A stretch of 64,000 bases of DNA from Ananas comosus (taxonomy: Eukaryota > Streptophyta > Magnoliopsida > Poales > Bromeliaceae). The notes beneath the pieces were generated by a model, which worked only from the letters and a program-made list of their open reading frames with translations, was not told the DNA's origin and did not search any database. Position 1 is the stretch's first letter; each line of letters begins with the position of its first letter. Both the position numbers and the translations under genes were made by a program. Below are positions 1 through 12,116 of this stretch, in pieces. Where the stretch lies: positions 1,763,435 through 1,827,434 of the forward strand of contig NC_033632.1 of assembly GCF_001540865.1 (NCBI RefSeq), written 5' to 3'.

Positions 1-565
1 GTCAGAAACAAGAAAATCATAAAGAATACAATGTTGGATCAGTACCAATTAACAGATAGAGAGTAAATTGAACACAAGGTTTATCATCAAAGAGGCGTAG
101 TTTGGACTTTGCAGCATTTAGGGGTTACAGACAATTAAACATACCACAACTCATGATTATTTATTCTATTCAATCACAAGTCCGATCTCGGATTTCTGTA
201 CTCCAGAATTGGTCATAATTTCCTAGGTATAGGCATCCGTACTACTAGTAATTTACCAAGTGGTAGCTTTGATATGCGATTATATCAAATACTTGAAGAT
301 GATTTAACAAAGGGATATGACAAGATTAATCTTAAAAATCTACAGATGAGTTGGCCTAAACCAAAAAAAATGCTCTCACAACAAGGATCTAAACTGTTAT
401 TTTTGACTGCCTAATAGTATCTGAAACATTTCGAGTTTTCGACATTCCTAGGTATGACTTTTCTGTATCGGAGATTACAAAATTCACTATATAACAAAGA
501 GGGCGAGGGAAAAATGTATAAATTACTAGATGCATCAGGGATTAATCAGTCTTATGTAAACTTAC

Positions 566-3500
566 TTGTGGGTAAAGATCACAGCTTCCCAACTCCTTGA
601 CAGTCAATGGCAATCTCTCTCCGTCCGTAACCTGTCAGGGAAGATAAATCACCCAACGTCAAATTAACTCCCAAAGCTTCTTTTTATCATTTAAACAGCA
701 TGGAAGACTAACCTCAAAATCCGCACCAACTGTCTTAATGTTCACAGTTTGAATCTCATTATGCTTTGCCCATATAATTTTTCCACTGCTGTCCATGCTA
801 GCAACTGGTTCTTCGCGACCAATTTTTATCATAATCGTCCCTTCATCATACCCTATTACTACCCTACAATATAGCGACAATTTCACTTTATTCTGCATTA
901 GATAGTCCTGGAAAGTTGAACTTAGCACAAAACGAGGACACAAAAGAGTTAGCTGAAGAATGAACAAACACAAGAAGAAGGCAGCCTCTAAGCATGTCAA
1001 GATAATAATATTAGTCAAAGTAATGGCAATTTAAGCAACAATTGTGAAAAGTACATGAGTTCTTATTTACAAATCTTAAAAAAGATATTTGGGACTACCA
1101 TCCTGGGTATATGTACTAGACTAGAGGAAAAAATGAGCCAAAAAAAAAAGAATAGATCTTCCATAACAAAGAAAAAGGACAAAAAAAATCTGGTAACATC
1201 AACCATTAAAAGAAAGTTAGAAGCGCTTTAGTGATTCCTCCATTTACCTCCTTGAACCTTTGATATAGCCAACAGCCCAAACTCGTTCAAGGCCATAATT
1301 GAGCGTATTCTCAAGCCTGTAAAAGGAAAATATTATTTGGATCAAAATCAATAAATCCATTTGTTTCCTATAGAAACTCAAAATGATGGTTAGACCACCT
1401 TACTGGAACATCAATTGCAAGATTACAGAAGTCAAAAATTTCACATACATGAATTCAAACAGCAGTGCAGAGACATATATAAGAAAGAACCAACCTATAA
1501 GTAGTTGCATGCCATATGCGAACTGTTCCATCCTCTGAACCTGTGATTATTATGGGAAGCTCAGGATGGAAACAGACAGCTGAAACATTATGGGTGTGGC
1601 CTTCGAGTGTTTGGACACAGCTTTTGGTTTGATAGTCCCAGACCTGATTTGACAAGAATGCATTTATACATAACTCAACTAAGCATATATAGTCGAGCTG
1701 CTTCATGGAGATGGAAAGGTAGGAAGAAGACCTTGGCAGTGTGATCGTCAGAACCAGTAATCAAGTATGGCCTATCACCACCAGTAAAGTAATCAACACA
1801 ATTGACACCCTTCAAATGAGCATCTAACGTAAAATTTGGATCTGGAGAGCCAAGATTCCAGATCTGCAAAATTCAAATTCAAGATAAAACACCGTACATT
1901 GTATCCCAGATTAAAGAAACAATAATTTAAAGGTTAGAGAATATTACTGCAGACCTTCACTGTCCGGTCAAGGGAGGCACTTGCAAAAGTGTTGGTATCT
2001 TTCGGATTAAAACAGACTTGCATCACATAGTGAGAATGTCCCTCAAAAATTTGAGTACATATCCAACCCTTGTCCCAGTCCCAAAGCTTTATCAACATGT
2101 CATCAGATGATGACAACACATATGGAAGGGTTGGATGGACAGCCACACACCGTATGTAATCGGTATGAGCTTCAAAAACTTTGATTTTGTCCATTGTATT
2201 GTAATTGTACACGCGAATAAACATATCATCTGCTCCAGCAACAACCCATTGTTTACGTGCAATAAATTTTGCAGACCGCACTGAAAATACAACAAATAAG
2301 ATATCATGAACTCCTGACACCCAAAGAGAACGACATATAGTAAGAGAAGGAATGGGGTTCAAAATACCATACCTGGTAACTCAGTGACTTCAAATGATTT
2401 CACCATAGTCTGCAGAAACATCAACAAGAAATTGCAATGTGATTAAGAATGAAAATTAAATAACAGTTCGATGTCAAGCTGTTGATAATTGATGGCATAA
2501 ACTGCTATGCAACAGTATCACCATAAATAATCATTAAGCAGAATACAAAGAAGCTTAAATTTTTAAAAGAGCACTAGCAAACTAATATAACCATGTCAGT
2601 CTGACAATTAAAAGAGTCCTTGGCGGTCATTCTTACAGTAAATAGGTAAACACACCAATGAGGTGTACGTGTGATTTGAGTTGAGCTAACTAAACCAAAG
2701 TTTAATAATTCCCCTAAGGCCCTAACTGATCCTCCTCCAGGAACATGTAGGGATACTTCTTCAAGATCATGTGCAAATGCAAAACAAGAAGAGAGAAGCC
2801 ATAAACTTCATTATTTAAATGTTAAGGCATATAAGTAGGAGCTATACCGTTTCCTATAAAAGATGAAAAAAAAACAGAGGAAAGCCTAGATAAGTTGCAA
2901 TGTGTATCACAAGGATTTCTAATCTGAAAGTCTCGTCTAATATTGCATATCCAACTCTTTGACTGGCTTATCTGTTTAATGAAATAAAGAGTTTGGACGA
3001 CAGGAATCAAAGAAGCCCAAATCTAGTCCCCATTCTAGAACAAAATGAGATCTTAGGTGTCTTGTAACGCCGTTATATTTACCCTCAGCACATCTCAGTG
3101 GCATCTTCTATCTTGTTCAAAGGTGTCATTAACAGGGTCTGGTCCCTCACATTGACTAATCGAGGATATGTTTACTCAATCATTACAAAGAAAAATTTTG
3201 AACCAATAAGAATGATGACGATGGTCTCTTCTTCACCACAAGAGATATGCACAAGCCTTCAGCAGGTCAATATCCAAATCCAGTAACTAAGTTTCTGGAA
3301 AAAGCTGCCCCCAATTTCCGCATAGTATGGTAAGACAATGGTTTTAATACAAGCAAAGCAACTTCATGCATAGCATGTTTCAAATTATGCCCAAAATAAG
3401 TATCTTACCTGTGATTGATAGTTCCAGATGCAGACACTTCCAGAATAAAGACTTGCTAGAATCCTGCAGCATACACAGAAAAAGGCTTATACGATAATAT

Positions 3501-4098
3501 ACAAATAGATTTCTTAAACCACCTAATCACCCTGAATACTAAAAAGAAAAAAAAACCCTCAATTACTCGCATATACAGTGAACTAAGTACTAAATGCGCA
3601 TTCCACATGAACAGATCTATGAGATACAAGATATATATGAGACTAGAATCGAATTACCATGGCTCCGTCGGATGCAGATCTACCGACTTCACTCTCTCCG
3701 ACCTTTGCGCAAGTTTCCTCTGATCCAGTGATCATCACAAGCAGATTTGCAATAAATAGACGCAAATTAGAAAGAATTGAACACTACTGACAACAAAACC
3801 AATAAGATCAAATCAATACTTGAAGTACCTTGATTTCTAATCTGAGAGGCTGCACCACCGGTCGCCACAAAGCACAAAAAACAAACGTCACTAATCAGAT
3901 CCCATGCAAACCTCAGATCTCGATAATAATTCGAACAAATAACAGCTAAAACTCATGAATCGAGTACAACTGTAGAATGCAATACAGATCGACGAGATCA
4001 GGGGGGAATCGGAGCTTGGGAAGCGGATTCCACGCCGGATCTAGCTTACAGCATCCAAATCGACGATCACCGAGATATGGATCGCGAGTACGTACCAT
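566..4098 (-). CDS. COPB2: Coatomer subunit beta' (beta'-COP), 5' part of gene, exons 1-11
   Basis: Beta'-COP is a WD40 subunit of the COPI coat that drives Golgi-to-ER and intra-Golgi vesicle budding in the cytosol. Coding exons on the minus strand: 4096-4098 (ATG only), 3829-3849, 3658-3719, 3409-3463, 2373-2409, 1955-2280, 1732-1863, 1495-1643, 1248-1316, 713-863, 566-631. The joined frame reads [25 protein letters not shown], then the repeats ending in [52 protein letters not shown] and [11 protein letters not shown], closely matching recalled plant beta'-COP. All introns are GT-AG. The coding start is an ATG directly abutting the donor GTACGT. After exon 11 (ending [10 protein letters not shown]) no further exon was found in 1-565, which looks like intron, so the second propeller and alpha-solenoid lie off the window. 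Family identity is near certain; individual boundaries are hand-placed. Confidence 0.95.
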
Positions 4099-4151
4099 TT
4101 TTGCGGAGTAGAACGAGGAGCGGCGGGGAGATCCGGGCGATCGTGGAGGGG

Positions 4152-4173
4152 AAACCCTAGAAAGCTAGGGTTT
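4152..4173. promoter_or_regulatory. Inverted telobox pair in the beta'-COP leader
   Basis: AAACCCTAG, a 4-base loop, then CTAGGGTTT: two teloboxes (AAACCCTA) in perfect inverted arrangement about 55 bases upstream of the COPB2 start codon. Teloboxes are common near start sites of plant housekeeping and translation genes. Here they would also form a 9-bp stem in the 5' leader if transcribed. A TATA-like run (TATATTT on the minus strand) sits near 4271-4278, which would place the start of transcription near 4245. Sequence certain; function inferred. Confidence 0.6.
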
Positions 4174-4349
4174 TAGAGGGGGCGGAGGGGGGAGGCGGAG
4201 AAGAAGGAGAGGCGACGAGGTGGATCCTTCCGATCTCGCGAGGGGCGTCCGTGGCAGAGGAGGAAAAAAAAAATATAGGGACGAGGGGGAAGGGGAGTCG
4301 GGTTACGGGGCGAACCGGGTAAAGTAGAAACGGTGGTGTGGCGTCCAAG

Positions 4350-4447
4350 CAGAGGCGCGGATTTTCAGTTTATTGCGAAATTGCCCTTCGATTGGGCTGC
4401 AAATGGATCAGGGTTGGCGGAGCTCCAACCCGGTTCATCCGATAAAN

Positions 4448-4484
<37 letters not shown>

Positions 4485-5126
4485 CCGTCGGGATCCATTA
4501 AAAATTCACCATAAACTAACTTCCGCAACGGTCCACTCTGATTAAAATGATAAATAAATAAAAGTCAAAAATAAAATAAAAAATTAATTTGTTTTGGATC
4601 AATCCCGATCCAATAAGAAACGGAGAGGGGGTTTAGGATCCTTCCCGTTTGCATCCGAAGGGGAAGCGCGTCACAGTGTTCCTTATAAGTGCTTTTGCTT
4701 ATTGTGAACCTATGGATGGTACATGATCTAATTGTGGAGTTAATATACTGGCCCATCAAATTGGAAATGGATTTGAAATGAAATCGGAATGAAATTCAAT
4801 CCCTAAACGGGTTTTACAATCCCATTTCCATCTTAGAATATGAGTTGCGATAGCGGACGGGCATTCCAACTCCCATTTCCGACCAAAATTTTCATTCAAA
4901 TGCGCCCACACGTAACAAAGTTGTTCAGAAAGCTTGGACAAACAGGTCAAATTGAAACTAAAATAATATTTGAGTAAAGCTGTCACCTACACACTAACAA
5001 TTTACACTCCATCTTCTTGGCATACAACAAAAATTCTAAATTATTATTTACCAGGAGCCTGATTTTGCCTCTCTATAACTTCTCCATAATCTAGGCCAAG
5101 TTTACTTATAAAAATATCAAATATGT
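4350..5126. other. Intergenic region upstream of COPB2
   Basis: AT-rich DNA with no supported gene. It holds an assembly N at 4447 inside a (TA)n microsatellite (about 4448-4482). A stretch at about 4760-4890 of repeated GGAAATGGATTTGAAATG-like words, with their inverted counterpart (CCCATTTCC), looks like a decayed short inverted-repeat element. The short open frames here have no coding signature. Confidence 0.5.
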
Positions 5127-5285
5127 CATAAAAAAGTTTTTTCTTAAGAGGAAAGCAGTATGTTATCCGTTTTATTTATTTCATTCAGAAAAAAACTTAG
5201 TTGAAAATATGAAACAATTAGATTTTGAACTTGAAATTTCGAGTGCCAAGCACTAAGCTCTTTGCCTCTTGCGCTAGAGGCCGAA
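5127..5285 (-). mobile_element. tRNA-derived SINE, copy 1
   Basis: Read on the minus strand this begins with a tRNA-like head (CTAGCGCAAGAGGCAAAGAG, a box A-like segment), followed by a degraded box B region, then a body ending in GGATAACATACTGC and an A-rich tail. It aligns by eye along its length with the copies at 6398, 7932, 13530 and 17827. No clear target-site duplication was seen, so the ends are approximate. Confidence 0.65.
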
Positions 5286-6381
5286 AGAAAAAACTGTGTA
5301 CGAAAGCCCTTGTTCAGCCCACGGAACCCCCATAATGAATTAGCAGGCTTTTCCATTACAGGGCCCAGTTTGCTTTTCGGCCTTATCTGTTTGGGCCTTA
5401 TTGGGCCGTAAGTTGATTTGTTAGATCAGCACAAATTAAGGCTTCATATTTGGGATTACTGGATGCATTACATAGAGTAAAATGGTACGAGAGTAAAAAA
5501 CAAAAAAACAGTGTTTTATATATTTACATAAATAATAACACATCGTGGAGATCAAACTAGTGAGATTCTACTAGAAAATAAAAAAGCATATCTTTATATA
5601 TATTTTCCCAGCTTATTTTCTGCAGTAATTAAGGTACGGAGAAAAACATCACATGAATTTTAACACTTCAATTATTATCAGCAAATTAAGATGGTCTCTA
5701 TAAAGGATTAGTAAATGGATCAGGCCAAGATAAAAGAGAAAAATGTGGCCAGGTTGATCGATGGGGCCTAAGTTGTTGCTTACATTTTGGATTTACATTA
5801 TGTAGGTCCAATTATTTGGAACAGTAGTTGTTCAACACTTACCTTCAACATAGAGATTTTTTTTTTTTTTTCTCCCTCTCTCTCTCTCTCTCTTTGGAGA
5901 TATTTAGACTATGGTCCCTAGATAATTTCTCAGTAGTATATATTGAAAACTCTGTTATTATGATTAAATTTAAACAAAAAAGAGAATTATATATTTGGAG
6001 AATGACACACTTGCGTAACTTGAGAGAACCTTGTAGTACTTACTACTTTTTGTTTCGTTCATTCTCTTCACTTTTTTATCTCTTTGAGCTTTCCACATTA
6101 CTTTAAACTAATTATTGACCACTTTAAGATATGCCCACTTTAATTATTTCAAATTGGTCCTTCAATCATTTCCATAGCTTTACCTAAAAAATTTGTCACA
6201 GTTATAAGTGAAAATTCCTTATATCTTAGCATATATATATATATATATATGTATTTTTTTCTTATAATTATTCACCACAACACTTTATACCGAGCATTGA
6301 GTGGTCGTTATTTGCTTTTTGACACTCGGAGGGACTTAAGTTGGTATTATTGTTGGGCACTAACCCATCCATTTCTTTTGG
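5286..6381. other. Intergenic DNA, microsatellites only
   Basis: No gene supported. Contains a T-run followed by (TC)n at about 5851-5893 and a (TA)n tract at about 6231-6250. The open frame over 5828-6106 is driven by the pyrimidine repeat and has no recognisable protein signature. Confidence 0.5.
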
Positions 6382-6397
6382 GAGCTCAGTGTAAGTT

Positions 6398-6550
6398 TTT
6401 TTTTTTTGAAAGATAGGTAACATGCTATCCGCTTTATTTATTTCACTTAAAAATAAACTTAGTTGGAAATCTGAATCAATTAGGATTCGAACTTGGGACC
6501 TCGAATATCAACCACCGAGCTCTTTTTCACTTGCACTAGAAACTGTCTGT
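6398..6550 (-). mobile_element. tRNA-derived SINE, copy 2, with perfect 16-bp target-site duplication
   Basis: A 153-bp insertion flanked by identical 16-mers GAGCTCAGTGTAAGTT at 6382-6397 and 6551-6566. On the minus strand it has a tRNA-like head with a box A-like segment (CTAGTGCAAGTGAAAAAG) and box B (AGTTCGAATCC), then a body and a terminal poly(A), seen as T-run on the plus strand. Long perfect duplications with a poly(A) end are the hallmark of LINE-driven retroposition. It is not a functional tRNA gene: no acceptor stem or 3' half. Best-defined copy of the family. Confidence 0.9.
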
Positions 6551-7085
6551 GAGCTCAGTGTAAGTTAAAGATACAAAAGTACGCATGGTATATGTTTATC
6601 ATCTATCCACTAAAAAGTGCTTCACAAAAGAAAAGGTTGGAGAGACGTGCTTGACTCATCACTTCTATGATTGTTAGACAATAATCCAATGATCTAGTAT
6701 GTTCCAACTCGTTAATTTCAGGTTTGGACCCTAAAATATTGCTATCATAGTTTATCGGTTTTCAGTTCAGTTGTGTTTTCAATTCATTTTAGAGTTTAAT
6801 TAACTTGGCAAACATGTTTCCTTCCCAAATCTATAACCTATTAAGATCTATGTAGGCCCTGTCGTAGGATGCGATTTCGGATGGCATTGTTAGAAGAAAC
6901 ATAAGATGTAGTATTGTTTGATAAACTGTCGAGTGCAATTATGCACGATGTTAACATGCCCTATACTTTCGTATATATGCAGGAAAAGCTCCAAATCTTG
7001 TTGATCAATTATTTGCCAAGTGCTCTAGGCGACAAATGCTGCTGCGAAAAAAGTACCTAAAATCTAGGCAAAGTAGGCACTAATT

Positions 7086-7290
7086 CTTTGACCTAGATCG
7101 TGAGAGATTTGGAGAGGACACAAAATAGGCACAAAGAGGAAAAATTAAAGTAGCATTCAAATACTAAAGATGATAAGGTCTGTACCTGTTTCTTTGATCT
7201 AAATCATGAAAGATTTGAAGAGGAGACAAGATAGGCACAAAGAGGAAGTAAGTGACATTCAAATAATGCCAAAGAAGATAAGTTCTATAT
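7086..7290. repeat. Tandem duplication, two units of about 100 bp
   Basis: Copy 1 (about 7086-7190) and copy 2 (about 7192-7290) share TCTTTGA-CTA-ATC-TGA-AGATTTG-AGAGGA, ATAGGCACAAAGAGGAA and ACATTCAAATA words in the same order and orientation. Divergence is moderate, so the duplication is not recent. No coding frame spans it. Confidence 0.7.
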
Positions 7291-7922
7291 GATCTCTATC
7301 TGAGCCATTACATAAAAAGCTAAAGTTGCAGATCTAGCACACTTATTAGTTCCACTTTGTAGAGTACATGCAAAGCTTTGGAGCCACAGATTAATTAATC
7401 TAAAAGTCAACCGTCCATTCTTAGGCAGCTTTCACGTACTCTCACCCGCAACCGTTGATCCTCTGACTATATTAAAGTCTAAAGGGTCACTCACAAAAAA
7501 CCCTAGAAATATAGCTAGTTCAAAGAGATACATGCATGGAAATTACACACACCCACAATGCATGCACCTTCTTGTAGTTGCTCTTGTGGAGAGATCCAAA
7601 TATCTGAAAAGTACTTGCTCACATATTCTAAAGAATAATTTCACATGGAAGTAGAGAGGCGTATGAATATAGTCGAGTGTGTACTATATCAATACTTAGC
7701 GAAATGCATGCAAATATGCGGAGATTCACGTGTTCGTTCCGATAGAAAACTACAGATGACGTACTAACAGAAGAGTTAACAGAAGAGGTAGTGCATGGCT
7801 TAAGGATATAGCACGCTAAAGATGTCTGTATAGGAAATGAAATCTATGGCACAAACTTGAATAGCTAACACTTTGGTCTAGCCCAGAGAAACTGTTGATG
7901 GTACGGGAAAGCTTTAAATTAA
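7291..7922. other. Intergenic DNA, nothing recognised
   Basis: AT-rich sequence without a long open frame, RNA gene or clear repeat. Short words such as CACGTACTCTCACCC look promoter-like but no gene lies downstream to support that. Confidence 0.4.
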
Positions 7923-7931
7923 TCTGTATGT

Positions 7932-8091
7932 AACTTCTTTTTTTTTTTAAGAGATAGATAGCATGCTATCCGTTTCATTTATTTTTTTTTGAAATAAACT
8001 TAGCTGAAAATATAAATCAACTAGGATTCAAACTTAGGATCTCGGATACCAACTACCAAGCCCTTTGCCACTTACGCTAGAGACAGTCGGT
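7932..8091 (-). mobile_element. tRNA-derived SINE, copy 3
   Basis: A 160-bp insertion between direct repeats TCTGTATGT at 7923-7931 and 8092-8100. The minus strand reads CTAGCGTAAGTGGCAAAGGG (box A-like), GTTTGAATCC (box B, one change), a body with GATAGCATGCTATC, and a poly(A) tail. Same orientation and structure as copies 2 and 5. Confidence 0.85.
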
Positions 8092-8099
8092 TCTGTATG

Positions 8100-8839
8100 T
8101 GAATATTGATATACAAAATAGAGGAAGGTAGGTAAATAAAAAGTATGATGATACATATGCGGTTAGTAACTAACACACATTTTATCTTCTGTTACTCACA
8201 GTTAAAGCTTTAGAATGCAACTAAATATGAAAACTACGTGAGCTAATGAAAATTTTCCTTTGTGAAATCATGCAACTAGAGAAAGGGATTACCCTACTTA
8301 ATTAATTTGCTCATACTCACTTTCAACTTAAAAGAAAAGAAGAATCATTGCTGGACCTATACCAACAATTATGAAGGCTAACAATATTGCAACTGTAGCC
8401 ACTATCTCATTCCAATGAGATCCAACCACAAGTTTATTAAATAAATAAAAGCTTCTTAAATTGTAGTAATTATCAACCTTTGTTCAAGTAATTATAATTA
8501 GTACAAATAACGGACCATCGATCCTAGCATAGATTGGTATCCGAGATTCCAATATGGAAGGCAAGTTGCTGCATATTTCACATTAACTTCTTTTTTAAAA
8601 AAATGGATGAAGCATGTATTATACTACGTTTCTCTCAAAAAAATTAAGAATAGTTAGTACAAGTAGAATATGTCGTTTCTCCAACTCCAACTCTCAATCT
8701 TTTAGAGAAAAACAGTTATTTTACGGGACAAAAGAGAAGCAATTACTATCAAAGAAGCTTCTAAAGAACGGGGATCATGAAATGGTTGTTTCAAATTAGC
8801 AATATATTACTTAAATAAATTTTAACTTGCAAGCCTTTG

Positions 8840-8840
<1 letters not shown>
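8100..8840. other. Intergenic DNA, nothing recognised
   Basis: AT-rich. The 61-codon open frame at 8614-8799 has no family signature and unremarkable composition; I do not call it a gene. Confidence 0.4.
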
Positions 8841-8884
<44 letters not shown>

Positions 8885-8886
8885 TA

Positions 8887-9427
8887 ATTAGGCTCGTATA
8901 CTATCGGAAGCACGGAGGTCTCCGTGCTACCAAGTTTTTTTCAATGATGTAGCTTCCAAATTGATGATCGGTTCTGTTAGACTTGATCTACACTACTAAA
9001 AGTATTTGGAAACTAAATTTCATAACTTTTCGGCATCATTTGGCTAGTGATCAAAAAGTCTCAAAATTGACAATTTTAATGATAGATGTGATGCGTTTGT
9101 AAATTTAACTGTGTAAAATAATTCAAATATGATGAAAATTTTATAAATTTTTTTTTCACTATTTAGAGTAAGATCAGTACCTCTAATCTTAAATTCAAGT
9201 CTTTTATCATTATTTTTTATAAAATTTTTATTTTCAGCCGTTCATTTTTAGACTACTCGTTTGATAGGCAAATGATGCGAAAAAATTATGAAATTTAGTT
9301 TTCAAACACTTAATTTTAATAGTGTAGATCAAGACTAACGGAGCCGATCGTCGATTTGGAAGGTACATCGTTAAAAACAACTTGGTAGTACGGAAGCCTC
9401 TGTGCTACCAATAGTATACTAGCCTAG

Positions 9428-9428
<1 letters not shown>
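8887..9428. mobile_element. MITE family B, complete copy in (TA)n(GA)n microsatellite
   Basis: About 540 bp with terminal inverted repeats of roughly 45 bp: left TTAGGCTCGTATACTATCGG..., right (reverse complement) CTAGGCTAGTATACTATTGG.... Each end carries its own hairpin (left: AGCACGGAG-GT-CTCCGTGCT, 9-bp perfect arms). Internal words (TCGATTTGGAAG, TTAATAGTGTAGATC, AATTTCATAAC) recur inverted and are shared with the copies at 11608, 12504 and 47226. Left flank is (TA)n(GA)n and right flank (TA)n. No protein is encoded, so it is non-autonomous. Confidence 0.8.
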
Positions 9429-9468
<40 letters not shown>

Positions 9469-9469
<1 letters not shown>

Positions 9470-9530
9470 CGCTACTGTACTATTAGGAGTACAGCAGTCC
9501 TTATGCTTCTAATTTTCTAACCATCTACCA
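9469..9530. mobile_element. Isolated MITE end
   Basis: Directly after a (TA)n run, GCGCTACTGTACTATTAGGAGTACAG resembles the ends of the neighbouring palindromic-ended MITEs (GGCTACTAT-CTATT-). No matching right end was found downstream, so this is a truncated or heavily decayed copy. Confidence 0.4.
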
Positions 9531-10670
9531 AATTTAATGAATGATTAGGACAAGAGAAAGAAGAGAAATTAAGGAGAAATTCAAAAAGAAGAGAAATTGA
9601 AACACCCAATTTTTTTTTGGATGATGTGGTGGACTGGGTCTAAGCAATAAATTTTTGCGTCGCACGGTAGGGTCACTTAAGTTAGGAGGAGAGATTATCA
9701 CGTGGATTGAAGAATCTGTCAGATAATATATTTGTATAGATGTATAGATTGTTATTTCTCTTTCAAAAATATTGAGCAGAGCCCATTGTCGATATCCCTG
9801 TGAGGCCTACAAAAAGACTCGCCATTGACCCTTCTCTATCAAACAATACTTTTGCAGGAGAAGCACTTCCTGCATGCTTAAGTGCTTTTGCCACTTCTGA
9901 AAGCGTGTATCAGGACCTAACAATATAATGCTAGCAAAGCCTATGTAGGTTTTTAATTAATAGAACTGTTTGAAGAAGCCATAATGATTTTTTCTCCATC
10001 AAAATTTTTCACACTTGTTTGGCTTAGCTCTTTAAATATTTTTTCAATCTTGAGAAGCAGTAATTAAGTATTTGATAAACAAAAATTCAAAACTTTTGAT
10101 ATTATAGGAAAGGCTAAAATTGCCGTGCTAGCTTTTAGTCTCCGAATGCAAAAAAATTTTGAATCGAAATTCTACTGCAATGTTAATGAAAAGTTGTGAA
10201 TGTTTTTTCGAATAAATGTATTCGAGCAGCACCTACATAAAACTTTCAGTTGTCACATGTAAACCTTCATCAACTATTATGTTTTGTTACAATTAAATGC
10301 AACAGTTAACCTAAAATCAGAATTTTTGTTGTTGATTTAATTTTGTTTTTCGCAAAATATGTAACTTCTTGTTCTTGAATATAAGCTAAATACACTTTTA
10401 ATAGGGCACATTTATCAAACAATATAATAAGATAAGAAAGTGATGCGGAAAAAGAAAGAGATTTTCGCAATTCAGAGGCATAGCTCAGCACATCAGAATT
10501 ATCAAAGTTCGTTGTATTAAACAGTTAATCCTGTTAGGATGAGAAAAATCGAATTCCACGAAAAATTAATAAGATTGTGATCATTGAAGAAGGACATTGA
10601 ATTCGATAAGTTCCACTTTAATCATCCCACTTACCCACTACATTCCTTCACTATCTGTTGCCGCTACTGC
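9530..10670. other. Intergenic DNA, nothing recognised
   Basis: No gene, RNA or intact repeat seen. The 61-codon minus-strand frame at 10306-10491 has low-complexity composition and no family match. Confidence 0.4.
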
Positions 10671-10671
10671 C

Positions 10672-11035
10672 ATCTCTGAATCACTAAACTCTTCTCTCCT
10701 CTAACACCACTCTCTTTTTTTATTCTATCCAATTCAGACCAGAGTGTCAATTCCAAGCATTAAGATACTCATAATAAATTAAGCCTCGCTCTCCTATCCA
10801 TTGTAACTCTCCTGCGTCGACCGCAGAATCGCTAAACTCTTCTCTCTCCTACGACATCACTCTCTTTTTCAATTCTCTCAAAATCAAAGAACATGGGTGC
10901 CTAAACTAGGGCTTTTAGATGTTAGTAACAAAACCTCAGAATCGCTCAACTCTTCTCTCCTTCGACGTCACTTTCTTATTTTATTCTATCCTATTCAAAT
11001 CCAGATACTGAACACTAATAAGTGTTTCTAAACAA
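10672..11035. repeat. Degenerate direct repeat, three copies
   Basis: The phrase GAATC-CT-AACTCTTCTCTC, followed about 15 bases later by CACTCTCTTTTT/CACTTTCTTATT and TTCTAT/TTCTCT, occurs at about 10677, 10825 and 10938. Spacing of about 150 and 113 bp shows unequal spacers. No open frame is preserved across units, so it looks like a diverged tandem array in non-coding DNA. Confidence 0.6.
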
Positions 11036-11520
11036 AACAACTCTCTTATCTATGATTCTATGAAGCTTCGTATAAAAGAAAATTACTTTATCAAATGGAA
11101 AGGAGAGGGTTGCGGCGAAAGAGGGGTCAATTACTCAGTTACCCGCATGATTGCAAATAGAAATTTCTAGCTCAAAAAGGTGCGGTCGTCCCCATCTCCC
11201 CCCATTTATGCGGATATGCCTCGGTATATCCCCCTCGCACCAACTCAAAAGTTTCATCATCACATGTAGAAGAAGATCGAGGAAAATATATTGAAGAGGA
11301 AGGGAAACTTTTTCCCGCGTACATGCATTTTGAAATGAGTCAAATTAGTTGAAAACCACTTTTATCCAGGTTTTATTTAAATATTTGCTCGATCTCTAGT
11401 GCATTACTTTATAAATTTTCTTTTCTTTTGCAATATTGTTTGAGTGGTAAGTTTAAGATGGAATGAATGAATCACTTTATAAATAGAAAAAAAAAAGAAA
11501 AATTGTCAAAAAAAAACCAT
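11036..11520. other. Intergenic DNA, nothing recognised
   Basis: No coding frame or RNA gene. The segment 11150-11230 is locally C-rich (CCCCATCTCCCCCC) but without a recognisable element. Confidence 0.4.
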
Positions 11521-11526
11521 GTTATG

Positions 11527-11528
<2 letters not shown>

Positions 11529-11608
<80 letters not shown>
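11529..11608. repeat. (TA)n(GA)n compound microsatellite
   Basis: About 24 bases of TA repeat run directly into more than 50 bases of GA repeat and abut the left end of a family B MITE. The same compound tract borders the element at 8887, so the microsatellite is a feature of the insertion sites or the ends. Confidence 0.9.
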
Positions 11609-11612
<4 letters not shown>

Positions 11613-12115
11613 TACTATACTCTTATGAGTACGTACGATCGTCCCCATACTCATAAGTTGTTTCCGATGATAGATCTTCCGAATCGACGATTCATACCAT
11701 TAAATATTATTTAGAGCATTTAAAACTTCTAAAAATCAAATTTCATAGTTTTTCCACATCATTTACCTTACGATCAAAAGCTAACAAAATTGACAATTTT
11801 TAACGGTCGGTATGAGATACTTGCTAGTTTAACGGTGTAAAAGAATTGGAGTAGATTGAATTTTTGATAGAAAAGTATATTCACTACCTAAATAAAGATC
11901 AATAACTCCAATATTAAATTAAAGGATCCGATTATCCATTTTTAGAACGTCATTCGATTTTGACCCATTTTATACCCATTTGATTAACTTTATTATGATT
12001 TCGAAAAATTACAAAATTTATTTTTTAGAAGTTTCAAATACTCTAGATCTTATTTAACGGAGTGGATCGTCAATTCGGAAGCCCCATCATAAAAAACAAC
12101 TTATGAGTACGAAGG
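11608..12115. mobile_element. MITE family B, right end missing at an N
   Basis: Left end GGCTACTATACTCTTATGAG; the internal body shares TTCCGAATCGACGATTCATA and AAATTTCATAGTTTTTCCAC with other B copies. Its inverted half ends ACAACTTATGAGTACGAAGG and then meets N at 12116, where the outer part of the right terminal repeat is absent. The N suggests an assembly join, not a biological truncation. Confidence 0.75.
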
Positions 12116-12116
12116 N
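12116..12116. other. Ambiguous base joining two partial MITEs
   Basis: Single N with a family B MITE lacking its right tip on the left and a family A MITE lacking its left half on the right. Other Ns occur at 4447 (inside TA microsatellite) and 32796. Confidence 0.95.

Noticed and set aside
11472..11654. Ser-Leu and Tyr-Ile repeat protein
   Set aside because: Translation of GA and TA microsatellites.
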